From: Limonium bicolor
Taxonomy: Eukaryota > Streptophyta > Magnoliopsida > Caryophyllales > Plumbaginaceae
Assembly: GCA_023374045.1 (NCBI GenBank)
Contig: CM041777.1
Coordinates: forward strand, 103,804,046-103,868,045
DNA length: 64,000 bases
Direction of reading: 5' to 3'
Each line of letters opens with the position of its first letter. The first letter of the stretch is position 1. The position numbers were made by a program, and so were the translations under genes. Shown here piece after piece: positions 1-11,859 of the stretch. The notes below the pieces were generated by a model. It saw only the letters and a list, made by a program, of their open reading frames with translations. It was not told where the DNA came from and did not search any database.

Positions 1-54
1 AATGACAGGATCTAAGATCAGGATTCATGTTTTTTGCAGGTTTAGGTACAAGAA

Positions 55-1314
55 ATGGCTCCGAGAACGAGAAAGGTTCCACAAGCCAACACTAAGGTCG
101 CTGATCCGATCACCATCGAGGCTACTGGCACGATGAACAATGCTATCTCCAAGAAAGATCTCGAGGATATGCTCAAGATCCTGACCAGAGCAATCAATGA
201 GAGGATTGTGGAAAGAAATGAAGTTCTACTACAAGAGCTGATGCAGAGGGATGAAAAGTAGCAAAAAAAATAGGAAGAAATGACTAAAGCCATCGAGTTC
301 CTGAAGAATCTAGACTCTGAAGGAAGCAATGGAGGAAGAAAAGAAATGCGGAGGGAAACGCCGATCGCAATCGAAGAGGAAACTGAGGAAGATGACTTGA
401 TCGACGTGTCTCTATCCGTTCTCTAAGAAGATCAGGAGAGCCAAGCTCTCCCCTCACTTCATCGCATCGGATGTAGAGAAGTATGATGGCACAGGATATC
501 CGGCTCAACACATTAAGAAGTTCATGTTCACCATGAACATGCAGGGGATTAGTTCCCTTGCCCTGTGCAATTTATTCCCTGGAACGCTCTCCAAAAGAGC
601 ACTAAGCAGGATCTCCACCAGGCCTTCCCAATCTATCTCAAGCTTCAAATAATTGACAGAGGAATTTCAACAGTATTTCACCGCCAGTAAGAAGGTTAAA
701 AGGGAAACAATAGAGCTCATGGATATAAAGCAACTAAAGGGAGAATCGGTGAAGGAGTACAGTGAGCTCTTCCATAAGCAGGTGGCTGAGATCGACGACA
801 TCGACGAAAAAATCCTGATTAAGGCCTTCAGCAACGGGCTGGCTCATCCTCGACTCGCTGGCAAGATAGCGACTAAAGCTCCAAAGACTCATGGAGAATT
901 AGCTGAAATGATCCATGATTTCTTAAAATAAGAGATAGCCGAAAACACAGCCAAAGAGTTGAGAAACAGCTTCAAGGGCCCGACCACAGGCAAAAGAAGG
1001 GAAGCCAAGCAGGAAGCGTCATGACCGGGAGTTCATCTGATGAGGGATCAAGGTACAAGCCATACTACAACTACAAGGCTCCTGCTGCCACTTCTTCCCA
1101 GGGATCACATTATCAAAATGCAAGGGTCTTCCCAGTCGTCCATATCTACCCGGGGAAGTACGCAACTACTGTAAAGGAAGGCCTCCTCCCTCCCCTTAAG
1201 AAGCCTCAGCCAGGAGAGGTTCCTGTGGCATTCTGCGAGTATCATGGGAACCGGACCCACAGAACCGTCAATTGTGTCAACCTTGCCAAGGAACTCAGAA
1301 GAAATTCATCCTGA
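55..1314 (+). pseudogene. gag: Gag of the Tat-lineage element (broken)
   Basis: This is the structural capsid/nucleocapsid precursor of the outer retrotransposon. It starts at the ATG at 55, directly after a stretch resembling a splice acceptor (tttttgcag at 32-40). The frame is broken after about 68 codons (TAG near 259) and again later. Recognisable blocks are the capsid-like segment at 653-931 (LKGESVKEYSELFHKQ type) and a C-terminal Cys/His segment at 1230-1300 (CEYHGNRTHRTVNC), which sits where Tat-lineage Gag carries its CxxH...H...C finger. Stops at 259, about 650 and 931, plus frame changes, make it a pseudogene. Assignment to Gag is by position and motif style only. Confidence 0.7.
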
Positions 1315-1599
1315 GCTAGACCATAGTAAATCCATCAGGATGATTACAGGTCTGTAGGAAAGGGAGTAGAATTCCTCTTGTAACTAAGGATCATGAAACT
1401 TTTTTTTACCGAGAAATAAAAAATGTGCCGCTTGTCATTATCTTTTTATACTTTTTCATACCCGAAAAATTTCTGAAATAGAAACTTGAAGAATCTAATA
1501 AAAACTTCTCCTAAGTAAATTTACAGGCCTCTTTTCAGAAGTATGACCACTAACCCCAAACGAGAGAAAAAGACACATCCATGAAGTACATCAAGAACT

Positions 1600-2644
1600 T
1601 CCCGAAAGAAAGATGGCTAAGCAAGAAAAGCTTCCTCCGATCTATTTCACTGAAGAAGATGAAGATTGAGTCTTGTATCCTCACAATGATCCGCTCGTCA
1701 TCAGAGCGCAAGTAAATGACTGGATGATAAAAGGCATTTTGGTTGATAGCGGGGCAGGGGCAAATGTGATCTCGACAGAGGCAGCCAAAAAGCTTGAAAT
1801 ACTTGAAAATTAGATCAAACCCTACTCGGCAGTTCTAGGAGGCTTCATAGGAGAATCTCTGCCAAATCCTCAGCCAGTGTTGACTTCACTATTACTCTAG
1901 GCCAAGGAGACGAGAGACTGACATGGAGGTTGATAACCTTCATCAGTCCCGGCCTCTTTGGGTACAACATGTACCTGGGCCGGCCAGGGATCAATGCTTT
2001 TCGGGCCATATGCAGCACTCATCATTTGAAAATGAAGTACCTAACTAGGTCAGGTAAACTAGTAACCATAAGAGAAAGTCAAAAAATGGCCCAGGTCTGT
2101 GAAGTCTACATTATGGAGGGTCTACCAGAGAGGGAAATGGGCAAAAATGTTGGATCAAACAAGGAATTCAAGGGAAAACTGCCTCTTCCCCCTGGGCCAG
2201 GTGAAAATAGTAAGAACTACAAGGCCCTCGGCGATGTCCCAAGCGAGGTACATTTAAATTCTGACCCTTCTAAATTCTTTAAGATTGGAAATGCATTTAA
2301 CAACGAAGAACACTCATCTAATGAGGTTCTTGGAAAAAAGAAGGATAACGTTCGCCTGGAGCGCAGAAGAAATGCCTGGGATAGACCCAACCGTTATCCA
2401 GCATAATATCCAGGTAGATCCTAAGCACCCGGCCATCAGACAGAGAAGAAGGGTGGTTGAAGAGGAAAGGGACCTAGCCGCCTGGGCAGAAGTTTAAAAA
2501 TTACTCAAGGTAGGGTTCATTCGAGAGGTATCATATCCCAAATGGCTGGCTAATGTCGTCATGGTCAAAAAGTCAAACGGAAAGTGGAGAATGTGTGTGG
2601 ATTTTACAGATTTAAATAAAGCATGTCCAAAAGATTTTTATCCA
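1600..2644 (+). pseudogene. pol: Protease and N-terminal RT of the Tat-lineage element (broken)
   Basis: The aspartic protease active site LVDSGAGANV is readable at about 1738-1768. The protease ends at the YLGRPGIN motif near 1970-1995. A linker follows, and then RT fingers: RREVSYPKWLANVVMVKK-like text near 2520-2570 and WRMCVDFTDLNKACPKDFY at 2588-2640. The reading frame is interrupted by stops (for example near 1668, 2404 and 2495). RT is cut at 2644, within the motif that precedes the fingers/palm junction, by the nested 20.3-kb element, and it resumes at 22957. There is little noncoding space: 1315-1600 holds a degenerate gag-pol spacer with nothing else recognised. Confidence 0.75.
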
Positions 2645-2649
2645 CTACC
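2645..2649. repeat. Left target site duplication CTACC of the nested element
   Basis: CTACC precedes the first LTR base (TG at 2650), and an identical CTACC follows the last LTR base at 22952-22956. Removing one copy and the element rejoins the host RT reading frame (..YPLP / SIDR..). Confidence 0.97.
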
Positions 2650-3315
2650 TGTAGACACCAAAAATTCTCACCCCATAAAGCAAATTCCGAAATAAGAAAT
2701 TAAATAAGAGGGGTCGTCGCCTTTCTTTTTTCAAACGTATTAGCATGCGTGCCGAAACGAAACCGTCGTTTTATAATCTTTTTCAAAGCATTCCATAAAA
2801 ACACGTTTTTTTTGAAAATGAATTTCCAAACAATCAACCGGTTTTAAACCCTTCCCTTTTTGCTTATTTACTTTTTCTTACTATCTCACTTTATTTTAGT
2901 CTATTTTGATCTACTTATTTGTTTGTCCAATCATTTCCCTGCTATTTTATTTTATTCGTTGATTATTATTCATATCTTTTATTGTTGTTTTACATGTGTC
3001 TTATTCATTAGTATTTAATTTTATCTTATCATCATTATTTTTATTTTTTCTGTCATTTTACGTACCTTTCATTACCATTTTTTCGCTTATGTTTAGTATA
3101 TTTCACCACTTGTACATAATTGATCCATTCAAAACTTTTATCACCTTCATCGGTATTTTATCTCTGTTACATTAATGTATTATTTATGCCTCATTATGTT
3201 TGAACCCTTTTTTTTAGCTATATTCCATGATTAATCTTTCTCATTTTGTTTTACACTTTCCTGTAAAAATAGCAACATTTTTGAAGAGTTATCCAGTATG
3301 TAATGAATTCTGACT

Positions 3316-3527
3316 TAGTCTAGCCGGTTAGCATGCTCTCTACATACTCTAGTGGTCTCAGGTTTGACTCTGAGCCGGGGTGTTTTCCTTTCTTTCATTT
3401 CTGCTTAGCTCGCAACGGGATTTTTGTTTCATTATCCACAGTTATTAACTAAAACTCGTTGCGGCTCAGTTGGTTACAGTGTGCGGGGGGATACTACAGG
3501 TGCTGAGTTCGATTCTGGGCATCAGCA
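3316..3527 (+). other. Two tRNA-like modules inside the 5' LTR
   Basis: Module 1 (3316-3381) has an A-box-like TAGCCGGTTAGCATGC and a B-box-like GGTTTGACTC (GGTTCGACTC in the 3' LTR copy), followed by CTGAGCCGGGG. Module 2 (3457-3527) has GGCTCAGTTGGTTACAGTG and GAGTTCGATTCTGGG. The spacing between boxes (about 35-40 bp) fits internal RNA polymerase III promoters of tRNAs and tRNA-derived SINEs. The acceptor stems do not pair convincingly, so these look like tRNA-derived relics, not functional tRNA genes. Confidence 0.6.
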
Positions 3528-3680
3528 AGTTTTGCTTGCTCTTTTTATTTTTTGGAATCAGGTGGACCAAAACGTGGCCCAACCTTGTTTCTGGGTCCAT
3601 TTTGTCTCCATACACCAAATAAAGCCCACTTTGAATTAGCCCATGAAATAACCAGACATTCCCCTCCAAACCCTAAGATC

Positions 3681-3693
3681 TCTATTATAAAAC
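3681..3693 (+). promoter_or_regulatory. Putative LTR TATA box (5' LTR)
   Basis: TCTATTATAAAAC lies about 1 kb into the LTR and is followed by a CT/AC-rich stretch typical of plant 5' leaders. The same sequence occurs in the 3' LTR near 17940-17952. It is a positional prediction only. Confidence 0.45.
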
Positions 3694-5984
3694 TACAACC
3701 AAAACCCTACTGTTGAAGATACGGTTCTAATCAGCCTCCAACTCCCGATCGTTATTCCAGAGCATTCCCACGTCCCAGCCCTTCAACTCTACCATGCAAA
3801 CTACAAAAACCCAGAAACCTTTCGTTCCGACTCTTCGACTTTGAACAAAAAAAAAATCTTCATCTGCATCGTCCGAAACCTCCGATCTCATGCTTCGTCT
3901 CCACCAAATCCCGTCTCGAACCGCCGTCTTCGCCACCACCCTCATTCATCCGAAAGCTTCCCCGAAACGCCTAACCATCGTCAACAATCACCATTTCCCC
4001 TTTTTGCCTTCAAACCAGATAGGAGTAAGTACTGATTTCAGTATTCGTGGCTCCCAACCCGATCTCTCCTTCTCGTCTTCGGTTCTTCATTTCACATTAG
4101 GTCAAATTCTTCTGCTAAGTGAACCGCAAGAGATTTACTCTGTAAATTTGAGTCAGCTTTCTTCTCTTCATTGTTTTATACAAGCGAACATGTAATTTAT
4201 TGTGCACTTCATCCGATGAACCTGAAGCGGGGAGGATTCAAAGCTCAGCTTCGCCAAAACTGTATCTGGTGCTAAGTGCTGACTATCTACAATCGTCGTC
4301 CCACTCTCATTTCATTCTGTTCTTATACTGTTTCATGGTTTTTATTGATTTTCGTTTCTTTGCCATTATCGCACCCCTTTTCTTTCGTCTTGAGCCTTGG
4401 AGATATCAGGATTGGAAGAGTAAATCATTGCTGCGATTCCTTTTGGTGATTATGCACATCCTTTATTTCCTGTTCGTATACTTAGTCTATTGCTCATGTC
4501 TTCCCTTTCGAAACTGACTGCTAGCTCTTTTACTGATAGAATAAGTTGGTGCCGCTGCGATTCATTTACGTTTTTCTCATATAATCTGTGTGCACTGGCT
4601 CAACCCACGATGGGTGTGGAGCCTCCCTGAATCTTTGAGTACACTCAAACAGAGTCGAGAATCGACTACTTTGATATGGCTGTCAGACTACCTTGCTCGT
4701 TTTTCCTTTCTGTGTGGTGTTTCCCTTTGGCCCAGGTGAAGTTGGTCACCAAATTTATCCTAGAGACTGGTTGTTGATGCTAATCGCCCGTGTTTCAGTC
4801 GAGGCATATCCCTACGCCAGTAGTACCCGAAGAAGAGTTGTGCTGTCCATTTATGAAAAAACACTGAACCTATTCTTTCCTTTAATTTCCTCCGTTCTGT
4901 TACAGTTTGCCTTTGCCTAGTGATGTTCGATACTTACTAATGCGGTGACTGTTCTGTTTTGTCTTTAATTTCCTCCACAGGAGATCCATTTGCCTCCTCT
5001 TGGTACCGAATCCTAACCTCACCTATTCAACTCCATTTTTGTCTGTGTTGATATTCTCATCTTGTCTATGAAGCTCTTTGTTGCCTATCTGTGAAATCTG
5101 CTCCACGAATGCTCGCCTGTCTTATGAATTGGATTCAACTTCCTATAAGTACTATTTTCTCCTGTTGTGCTGTTTGGAATGATCGACAGTTTGTATTTGA
5201 GCTCCCATGCTTGTGAATTGAAGGGTATGAATGGTCGACTACGTTTCAGAGTTGGTGTTGCTTTATAGCTTTCCTGCTTGTTCATAAGCGCCTGAAATCA
5301 TGTGAAAATGTTCAGCGCAGGTTTCTTCAATTTACCCAACGAGAAACTTGAGGATATTGTAGGGGAAACAACCTAGTTGATAACCATCTGTATTTATATT
5401 TTCACACCTCTGTTAATTTACGAGTGGTTAGCATTTAGTTGGGATTAATCATACTATTTTTTTTTAGAATCTGTCGCATCTTTCGGTTTTGAGAGCCAAA
5501 TCTGATGACCTTGTGTTCGGGGCTAAAGCGAAATAAAGGGAGATAGTTACTTAAAGTAGATATCATCGACTTGATAAAAAAGGAGGGGACCGTAATCTTG
5601 AGTTTTAGGCCTCTTATTGGCTCTTCTTGTGCAGTTCAGAAACTTTTATGTGGTCTTTAAAGGAATAAAACAAAGGGATTTAGCTAATGATTTGTTACGT
5701 TATGCCTTGTTTATATTTTCGATTTGTGATTAACTTTGATTTATTGATTCGTTCTTTCATCACGCATGAACATATTTTTCTCTCCCTTTCATTGTAATTG
5801 ATCATTTAAAGTCCTATTATATTTTTTCCTAAGCCCTAGTTATTAGACCTTAGGACCAAGCCTTAGGATAGAGGGTGAACCCTAAGATTTAGGTGAGCCA
5901 TGGTCCCACCTAATAAGTTGGGTAATCCCTAGACCCAAACCACACCTTATTATAATAACACGTGTTAATAAAAACACTTTCTCA

Positions 5985-6500
5985 AAATTCATCTCAATTT
6001 GGTTCATCATTTCTTCCCAATTTTTCCAAAGCCCATTAGACCCAAAAGTCAAAAGCTCAAAACAATTCAAACAAGGCCCAATTTTCGATCCAATTCCAAA
6101 CAAGGCCTAATTTTCCCAATCTCAAATAAGGCCCATAGGCCAATTCGGCCCAAAACCAAATCAAGCCCAAGGCATAAATCAGGCCCAAAATAAAAAAAGG
6201 TCCCAATTGACCCAATATCTAAAAGCTTGGCCCAATCCAATTCGAGGCCCAAACTTGAGGCCCAAACCCGAGCTGAGGCCCAGAACCTCATCAAGTCTAG
6301 AAGCCCGTTTTGGCCCACACCTTCAAAGCCCATGAATCAAGCTTGACCAAGCCCAACTTTGACCAACCTGAATTTTGACTTTGACCCCATTTTCAAGCCC
6401 CACATTGACCCAACTTTCAAGCCCAACATTTGGCCCAATTCGACCCGGCCAATCCAACCCGGCCCATTGTCCAATTTTGGCCCAAACCTAATTTAATCTC
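5985..6500 (+). repeat. GGCCCAA-rich low-complexity tract in the LTR
   Basis: Dozens of imperfect copies of AAGGCCCAA/AAGCCCAA occur with no fixed period. The 3' LTR copy is at about 20245-20760. The tract is non-coding; the apparent ORFs on both strands are Pro/Asn/Gln-rich translations of the repeat. Confidence 0.8.
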
Positions 6501-7872
6501 CAAATTCAAAACAACTCATTGCCAAACCCAAATCAATTCAAGCCCAATTCATTTTCAATTCAGCTCAGTCCAATCCTGATCAATTCAAATCCAAATTTAA
6601 TACATCCAATTCAAACTCATTGTAAATTTCGTTCAAATTCCAAAAATCCAAAAAATCTCTTCTCTCAAGTTTCAAATAATATTTTCATTCAAATTTCATC
6701 GAATTTTCAAAGAAATCATTTTGTGGAATTTTAAAGGAAAAACTCCTCTCACATCACAGAAAACTCTTCTCAACAAGCAGAAAGTTTTCCTCACGTATAC
6801 AGAAAGTTTTCTCCTAAAAACATTTCTCAAATCAGTGTTTCTTCATCGAGGATTCCGAACAACTCCAAACATTTTCCAACTCATTTTTCAAACTCAAAGC
6901 TAAACCGTTTTCGGGGAACATGGAATGTCTAACACTAGCAAAACACTTTCCTCCTAGTTAGACATCACTTGTCTCCCTTTCCGAATAAAAATATGAGGCG
7001 GGGCACTGGGGTCATAACCTTCCCTTGTCGCAGTCTGGATCTCTTTAGGCGGGGCATTAGGGTGACAACCCTCCCCTAATTGCAGCCTAGATTTTTACAA
7101 GGCGGGGTGCTAGGGAAGTAACGACCTTCCTAGTTGCAGCCGGGATTTTAGAATCGTCTAACTCCCTTCCGCTCGATTTCAATGTTTTCGGTTTTTAACG
7201 TTTTTAAACCTGGGAGTTAGAGACGTTATTAGGGTTTGACCGAGAGTATCCCATTCATGATACTTCTCTCTAAATCCTAGTTTTCGACATAAATTCATTG
7301 CCCCATCTTTCGAGCCTCGACACTTACCATTAATTAAGTGTCGTGTTCGAGGGGGTACATAGGGTAGTCCCTCGGGATTATCCGCCCTTTTACAACAAAA
7401 ATGTTTGTTCGATTTCAAAAACTTTAAGAGAGACAATTTCGACAATCATTCCTCCAAACAATTCAACCCATAATCAGCTCACTCCAAATTTGAAATATCC
7501 CAAAACATCAACCCTTTTAGAATCTCAAATCCGAAAAACCTGGGATCTCTACTCTAATTCCAATTGCCTCACACATACCCACATCATCATTCAAACTCCA
7601 AATCACCTTAAACCAGAATCACCTCCCAAATTCCAAATTCTTCTAAATTTCTAAGGTCTCATAGGCCCGAGCGCCCCACAGACTCGAACATCTCAATCTC
7701 TCCACTATTTTAAGATTCAAATGTCTCACAGACCCAAGCGTCTCACAAACTTTGATATCCCACACCTCCCATTACCTAAACATCCCAAACGTCTCATAGA
7801 CCCGAGCATCTCACAGACTAACACCTCAAAACCTTCAAAACCCCAAGATCTCCAAAACCCAAAACCCCTGAA

Positions 7873-7911
7873 CTACGTAAGGTCTGATCTCAACAGGAGT
7901 TGAGTACGTAG
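7873..7911 (+). other. Two-tier hairpin motif, 5' LTR copy
   Basis: The outer stem CTACGTA/TACGTAG encloses the inner stem CTCAAC/GTTGAG with loop AGGA. It is followed by GCAGCCCATCTAGGGTGCG. Other copies are at 22129-22167 (3' LTR) and 13913-13952 (interior). The motif type is familiar from Tat-lineage LTRs, but its role is unknown to me. Confidence 0.75.
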
Positions 7912-8705
7912 GCAGCCCATCTAGGGTGCGACCCCATTCCAATAAAAAAAGACCTTTTCCCACTCTGAGGTGGCTCTCATACCTCTCAAAACATTTAAAC
8001 CTTCTTCGGCTCCCACAAGTTTCAAACCATCCGACTCCAAGTCTTGTCTATTCACTCGAGCTCAGACTTTTCTCAAATCTTTATTCTATACTCATCCGAG
8101 TTCACTCATTCTTCTTCTTGGCGCTAGCTTGGCAGAAAAGCTCACCTCATCCACTCTCTTTCCCTCTCCCTTTCCCTCTCCCTGTCCTAATCCTATCCTT
8201 GTGGCCCTTTGAAATGAATCTCTCTAAAAAGGTTTTGAAAGAAGGCAATCCTGACAATTGGAGACCGAGGTTTCCTCGGGCACCAAGCCGAAGTCGTGGT
8301 CGTTGCCACTTCTAAGGGGTGTAACCCAGTGCGAACCCACATAGAATCTCTGCAAATGACCAGATAAGTCCTATCCATAGGCAACAATTTCAGAGTCAAT
8401 TAACGGTTCTAAGAACCCTCATTCCCTTCCTTCCTAGTATCTTAGGTCAAACTAGGTGGCGACTCTAGTCACTTTCCGCCCTTAGGGCATAAGTCCGCGT
8501 GGAGCCCATTGAGAGCGGGTGTAGTGAACACTTGCAGTCCCCTTTATGCTTTCTGGGAAAGACGGACGATTTAGTAGGTATTTGAGGGTGCCATGAATAA
8601 CGGGTTTTCACCCTCCACAGAATGACATTTTCTAGGATCTAGGCTTCTCAGTTAGACCATATTTAAATAGACCCCCCTCATACCGAAAAATCACCCTCCA
8701 CAGAA

Positions 8706-8723
8706 TGGCGACTCTGCTGGGGA
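8706..8723 (+). other. Primer binding site of the nested element
   Basis: TGGCGACTCTGCTGGGGA starts 3 bp after the LTR end. From memory, this PBS type is reported for Ogre-type elements (tRNA-Arg). The tRNA identity was not checked here. Confidence 0.8.
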
Positions 8724-10616
8724 AAACTTGAGTAAGTTTTTCTCAAACTCAAGGAAGACTGAACTCCATTCAAATTGTCAGGATTTCCCCACCTCTTTCA
8801 AAACCTTCATGAGATTCATTTCAAAGCCTCTAGGATCACTCTACTCTACACTTAGAGTGTGTACCTGATGAGGACAGTTAGGACTTGATAGATCCTCAAC
8901 AAACATTACAACAATTGGGTTAATGATTAGCTCACGATTAGAAAGAGACACTTAGGATTGAATGAAGCTAACTTCCCTCTAGGTTAATAAGCAACCAATT
9001 TGGAATCACTTTCAAGAAAAATCCTTAGCAAATAGGTTGGTACTGACTTCATCACTTTTATATTTATGTTATGATTGTGGGGTGCATTGGGAGGGTAGCT
9101 TAGGACATGCATTCCTCTGTGTCACCCGATTTATCCACGAGTCACGGAATCCCGACCGGTCCACGGTTGATTTCCCATGAGCTGGGTCATTTATATAAAT
9201 GGCTAACCCACGGGCAAGATGGTCATCGACCTACGCCCTGCAGGCTCATGATCCAAAAATATCCTTCATTATCCGAGTTTAAGCCAGCATATAGTGAACC
9301 ATGAGCCTTCAGTGTCCAGCTGCCTAATCCGGTGTCTAAGACGGGTTTTATGGGTAGTCACCCCCATTGTATGCCGCCTGTCTGACCACCTCTTTGCCTT
9401 ACCTTGAAGATTGCATGGGCTCAGTTCTCCATTGTTCCTCTGCGCCACAGGTGTCTCTAAAGCCCAATGTCACGCTACACGTCCATAGAGGATCCCGTAT
9501 TTACCAGATACCCATATATGGCACAACGTAGTCAGTGAATAATTTGGACTTTAGACACACCTGACCGTGCAGATGAGAGAGACCTGTTCCCATGCAATAC
9601 TTCCCTGAGTTTCCCGAAAAGTGGGTGTTGTCGGATCATCACTGGCCGTGGCGTATGTTTCCTTATCACTTCGGGTATCCGGACCTTTCGAACTTAAGCA
9701 CTCCGGACTTTCTTGATGACGTGCCCGCAAGGGGCATAGCAGAGAAAAACCCCAAGAGATGACAGTGAAGGGACGATGGTTCCCCCGGTGAGACGGAATC
9801 ATAATTGACCTGGAAAGTGATTATCCCAACACTAACACTTACAACTCCTCATCAAATACAGCCACGATTTACTTCTTGCTATGCATGTGTGCAAACCGCT
9901 TTTTCCAACCAATATGTTTCAAAACGTTCGGAATTCTCTTTTGCACATCCCTTAAAGCTGTTTTACGAGCTCGTTTAATTTCAAATCCCACCTAAATTTT
10001 TCTCATAAACATTTGCGGTTTTAAACTTGCCACTTCATCTTTAAAATGTTATTCCAAAACAATTTTCATAAATAGATTTCGAAAACTTACTTTCTACAAA
10101 CCTACTTTCTACAAACGAATTTCAAACAACATTTTTCACCAACATTATTTCAAAATAGTTTTCGAAAATAGTTTTCAAAGTTGATTTTCATAAACGTATT
10201 TCAAAACAAATGATTTAGTCCCCATGTCGTGACCCGCTATTTTTGAAGTTCTACCCACCTTCAAGAGCAGCGGTCATTACTGTGGAGCGTACTAGTCATT
10301 TCTTGTTTTCACAAAAGTGGTGGATTTTCACATAAGATTTTGTGCTCGATCATTCACCTTTTCCTTTCTCAAGAATATCCCTCATCTCCCTCGTCGGAGC
10401 GGATTGAGCTAAAAATCAGAGGCGCACCAACCCGTGGAGCTAGCCGAGCGACATGAAGACCGACGCCAACCGTTCAATTACAAAATCAGAGGTGTACCAA
10501 CCTGAGCCAAACAACATGAATACTAGAGACACTGGTTTGAGTTCAAACTGTTGAAAATCAGAAGAACATCAACTCGTTTTGTTTGATCATAATTTTTCTT
10601 TGCTGCAAAAGCCTGA

Positions 10617-10757
10617 AAATGAGCCAACAGTCGGTCAAGCACCCGAAGACAAGCGTGCAACCGGTCAAGCACCCGAAGATAAGCGTGCAGCCGGTCAAGA
10701 GCCTGAAAATGAGTGAGCAGCCGGTCAAGAACCCAAAGATGAGCGAGCACCCGACTA
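10617..10757 (+). repeat. 30-bp minisatellite, about 4.5 copies
   Basis: The unit is like AAGCACCCGAAGACAAGCGT followed by GCAACCGGTC. The 30-bp period keeps one reading frame open on each strand (10-residue repeats such as QPVKHPKISV), so the ORFs here are a by-product of the repeat. Confidence 0.85.
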
Positions 10758-11349
10758 GGAGGCCGAGCGTGAGCAGTCATTCAGAAGCCCAAAGAAGGAC
10801 CAGAGGAGTTTAGAAGAAGTTTAGCTCAAATTTCCCCTTTTAATGACTTTTTAGGATTGATGATGTATAGGATTTTCCCCTATGTTTCTTTTCTCTCTCG
10901 TCCGTTTCTGAATAGATTACATGTATAGGTTTATACACTCCCTTTGAATTTGTTTAGATCAATGTGTATAGGGTTCCCCACTCCCTATTTTCTTTGCGAA
11001 TGACCGAGCGTCAAAATTCATATTGAGAAAATCCACCACTTTGAAAACACGTGTTTTCAAAATTGTTTTCTAAAAATTGGTTTCTTTTGGCATGCACGTA
11101 TAGTAAAAAGAACGAATAAGGGACGACCCCTCACATCTATATATCATTCATCAACTTTGCTTTATGGGGTGAAAATTCACGGTATCTAGGAGGCATCCCC
11201 TAAGTAAACAACGCCAACAGATGCAACCGAGCGCAAAACAAAAAACATGCATTACATTCATGACAAAAAGGTCACATGCACTTACAGTCAGTCCAAAATC
11301 ATCAGCAATACATGAATCTCGTCCACACTCATGAGCATCACACACTCAC

Positions 11350-11859
11350 ATGTTTTGTCGTCACTTTCCACACACCAGCCTTCATCCCAATATCTCAACC
11401 TCCAAACCAATCTTCAAAAGGATAGTGGAGAACACCGGGGAGTTCGAGCCTTTTCCAAATCCAGAATCACCATGGGCACCAGTGACCAGAATGATTGAGA
11501 AGAAAGACAAAAAAGAAGAGTGCAGTCGTTTCCATATCGTGGGGCTACCATGCGGGAGTTGTCACTCCCTAAAATCCAAAATCCAGGAGCCAATCACCAA
11601 CCCGACCTCACTCGAGAGTTACTTCTCAGACAGCAACCCCGACAGCTACACCTTCTTCAAGGCCGACATTGAAAGGATGAGCTTCATGGACTATCAACTA
11701 GAATCGACTCAAGCAAGACTAGGTGTAGCCTTACCACTCATGCATTGCATCCAGAAAAAAAACATACAAAAAGAAAAAAAACAAACACACAAAAACAAAA
11801 AACATTCAATCAACCATTTCCATTCACCATTTTCAGCATTTCATGCATCCTATATGTAG
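11350..11859 (+). pseudogene. Longest interior ORF, unrecognised
   Basis: The reading frame is 169 codons long. Its N-terminal two thirds have ordinary protein composition (a Pro/Glu-rich start, then a Cys/Ser segment LPCGSCHSLKSK and an acidic part ending RMSFMDYQLES), and its C-terminus is Lys-rich low complexity. I do not recognise a family. It could be a relic of the extra ORF1 that Ogre elements carry upstream of gag, judged only from its position in the interior, or a chance frame. There is no start context or domain evidence. Confidence 0.25.

Larger units (their letters stand above)
2650..8702 (+). repeat. 5' LTR of the nested element (6053 bp)
   Basis: This LTR starts TGTAGACACC directly after the TSD and ends CACCCTCCACA immediately before GAATGGCGACTC (PBS). 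It carries, in order, an AT-rich U3 start, two tRNA-like modules (3316-3527), a TATA-like box (3681-3693), a CT-rich stretch resembling a plant 5' UTR (3720-4020), a long U5-like portion, a GGCCCAA-rich tract (about 5985-6500) and a hairpin at 7873-7911. Short ORFs inside it are repeated in the 3' LTR and show no family signature. Confidence 0.93.

Noticed and set aside
3457..3527. Functional tRNA gene
   Set aside because: No acceptor-stem pairing or plausible anticodon arm; the copy in the other LTR shows it travels with the LTR.
8193..8399. ORFs shared by both LTRs (for example 8193-8399 and 22443-22649, 7179-7445 and 21406-21702)
   Set aside because: They are duplicated because they lie in LTRs. 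They lack codon bias and motifs, and some differ in reading frame between copies.
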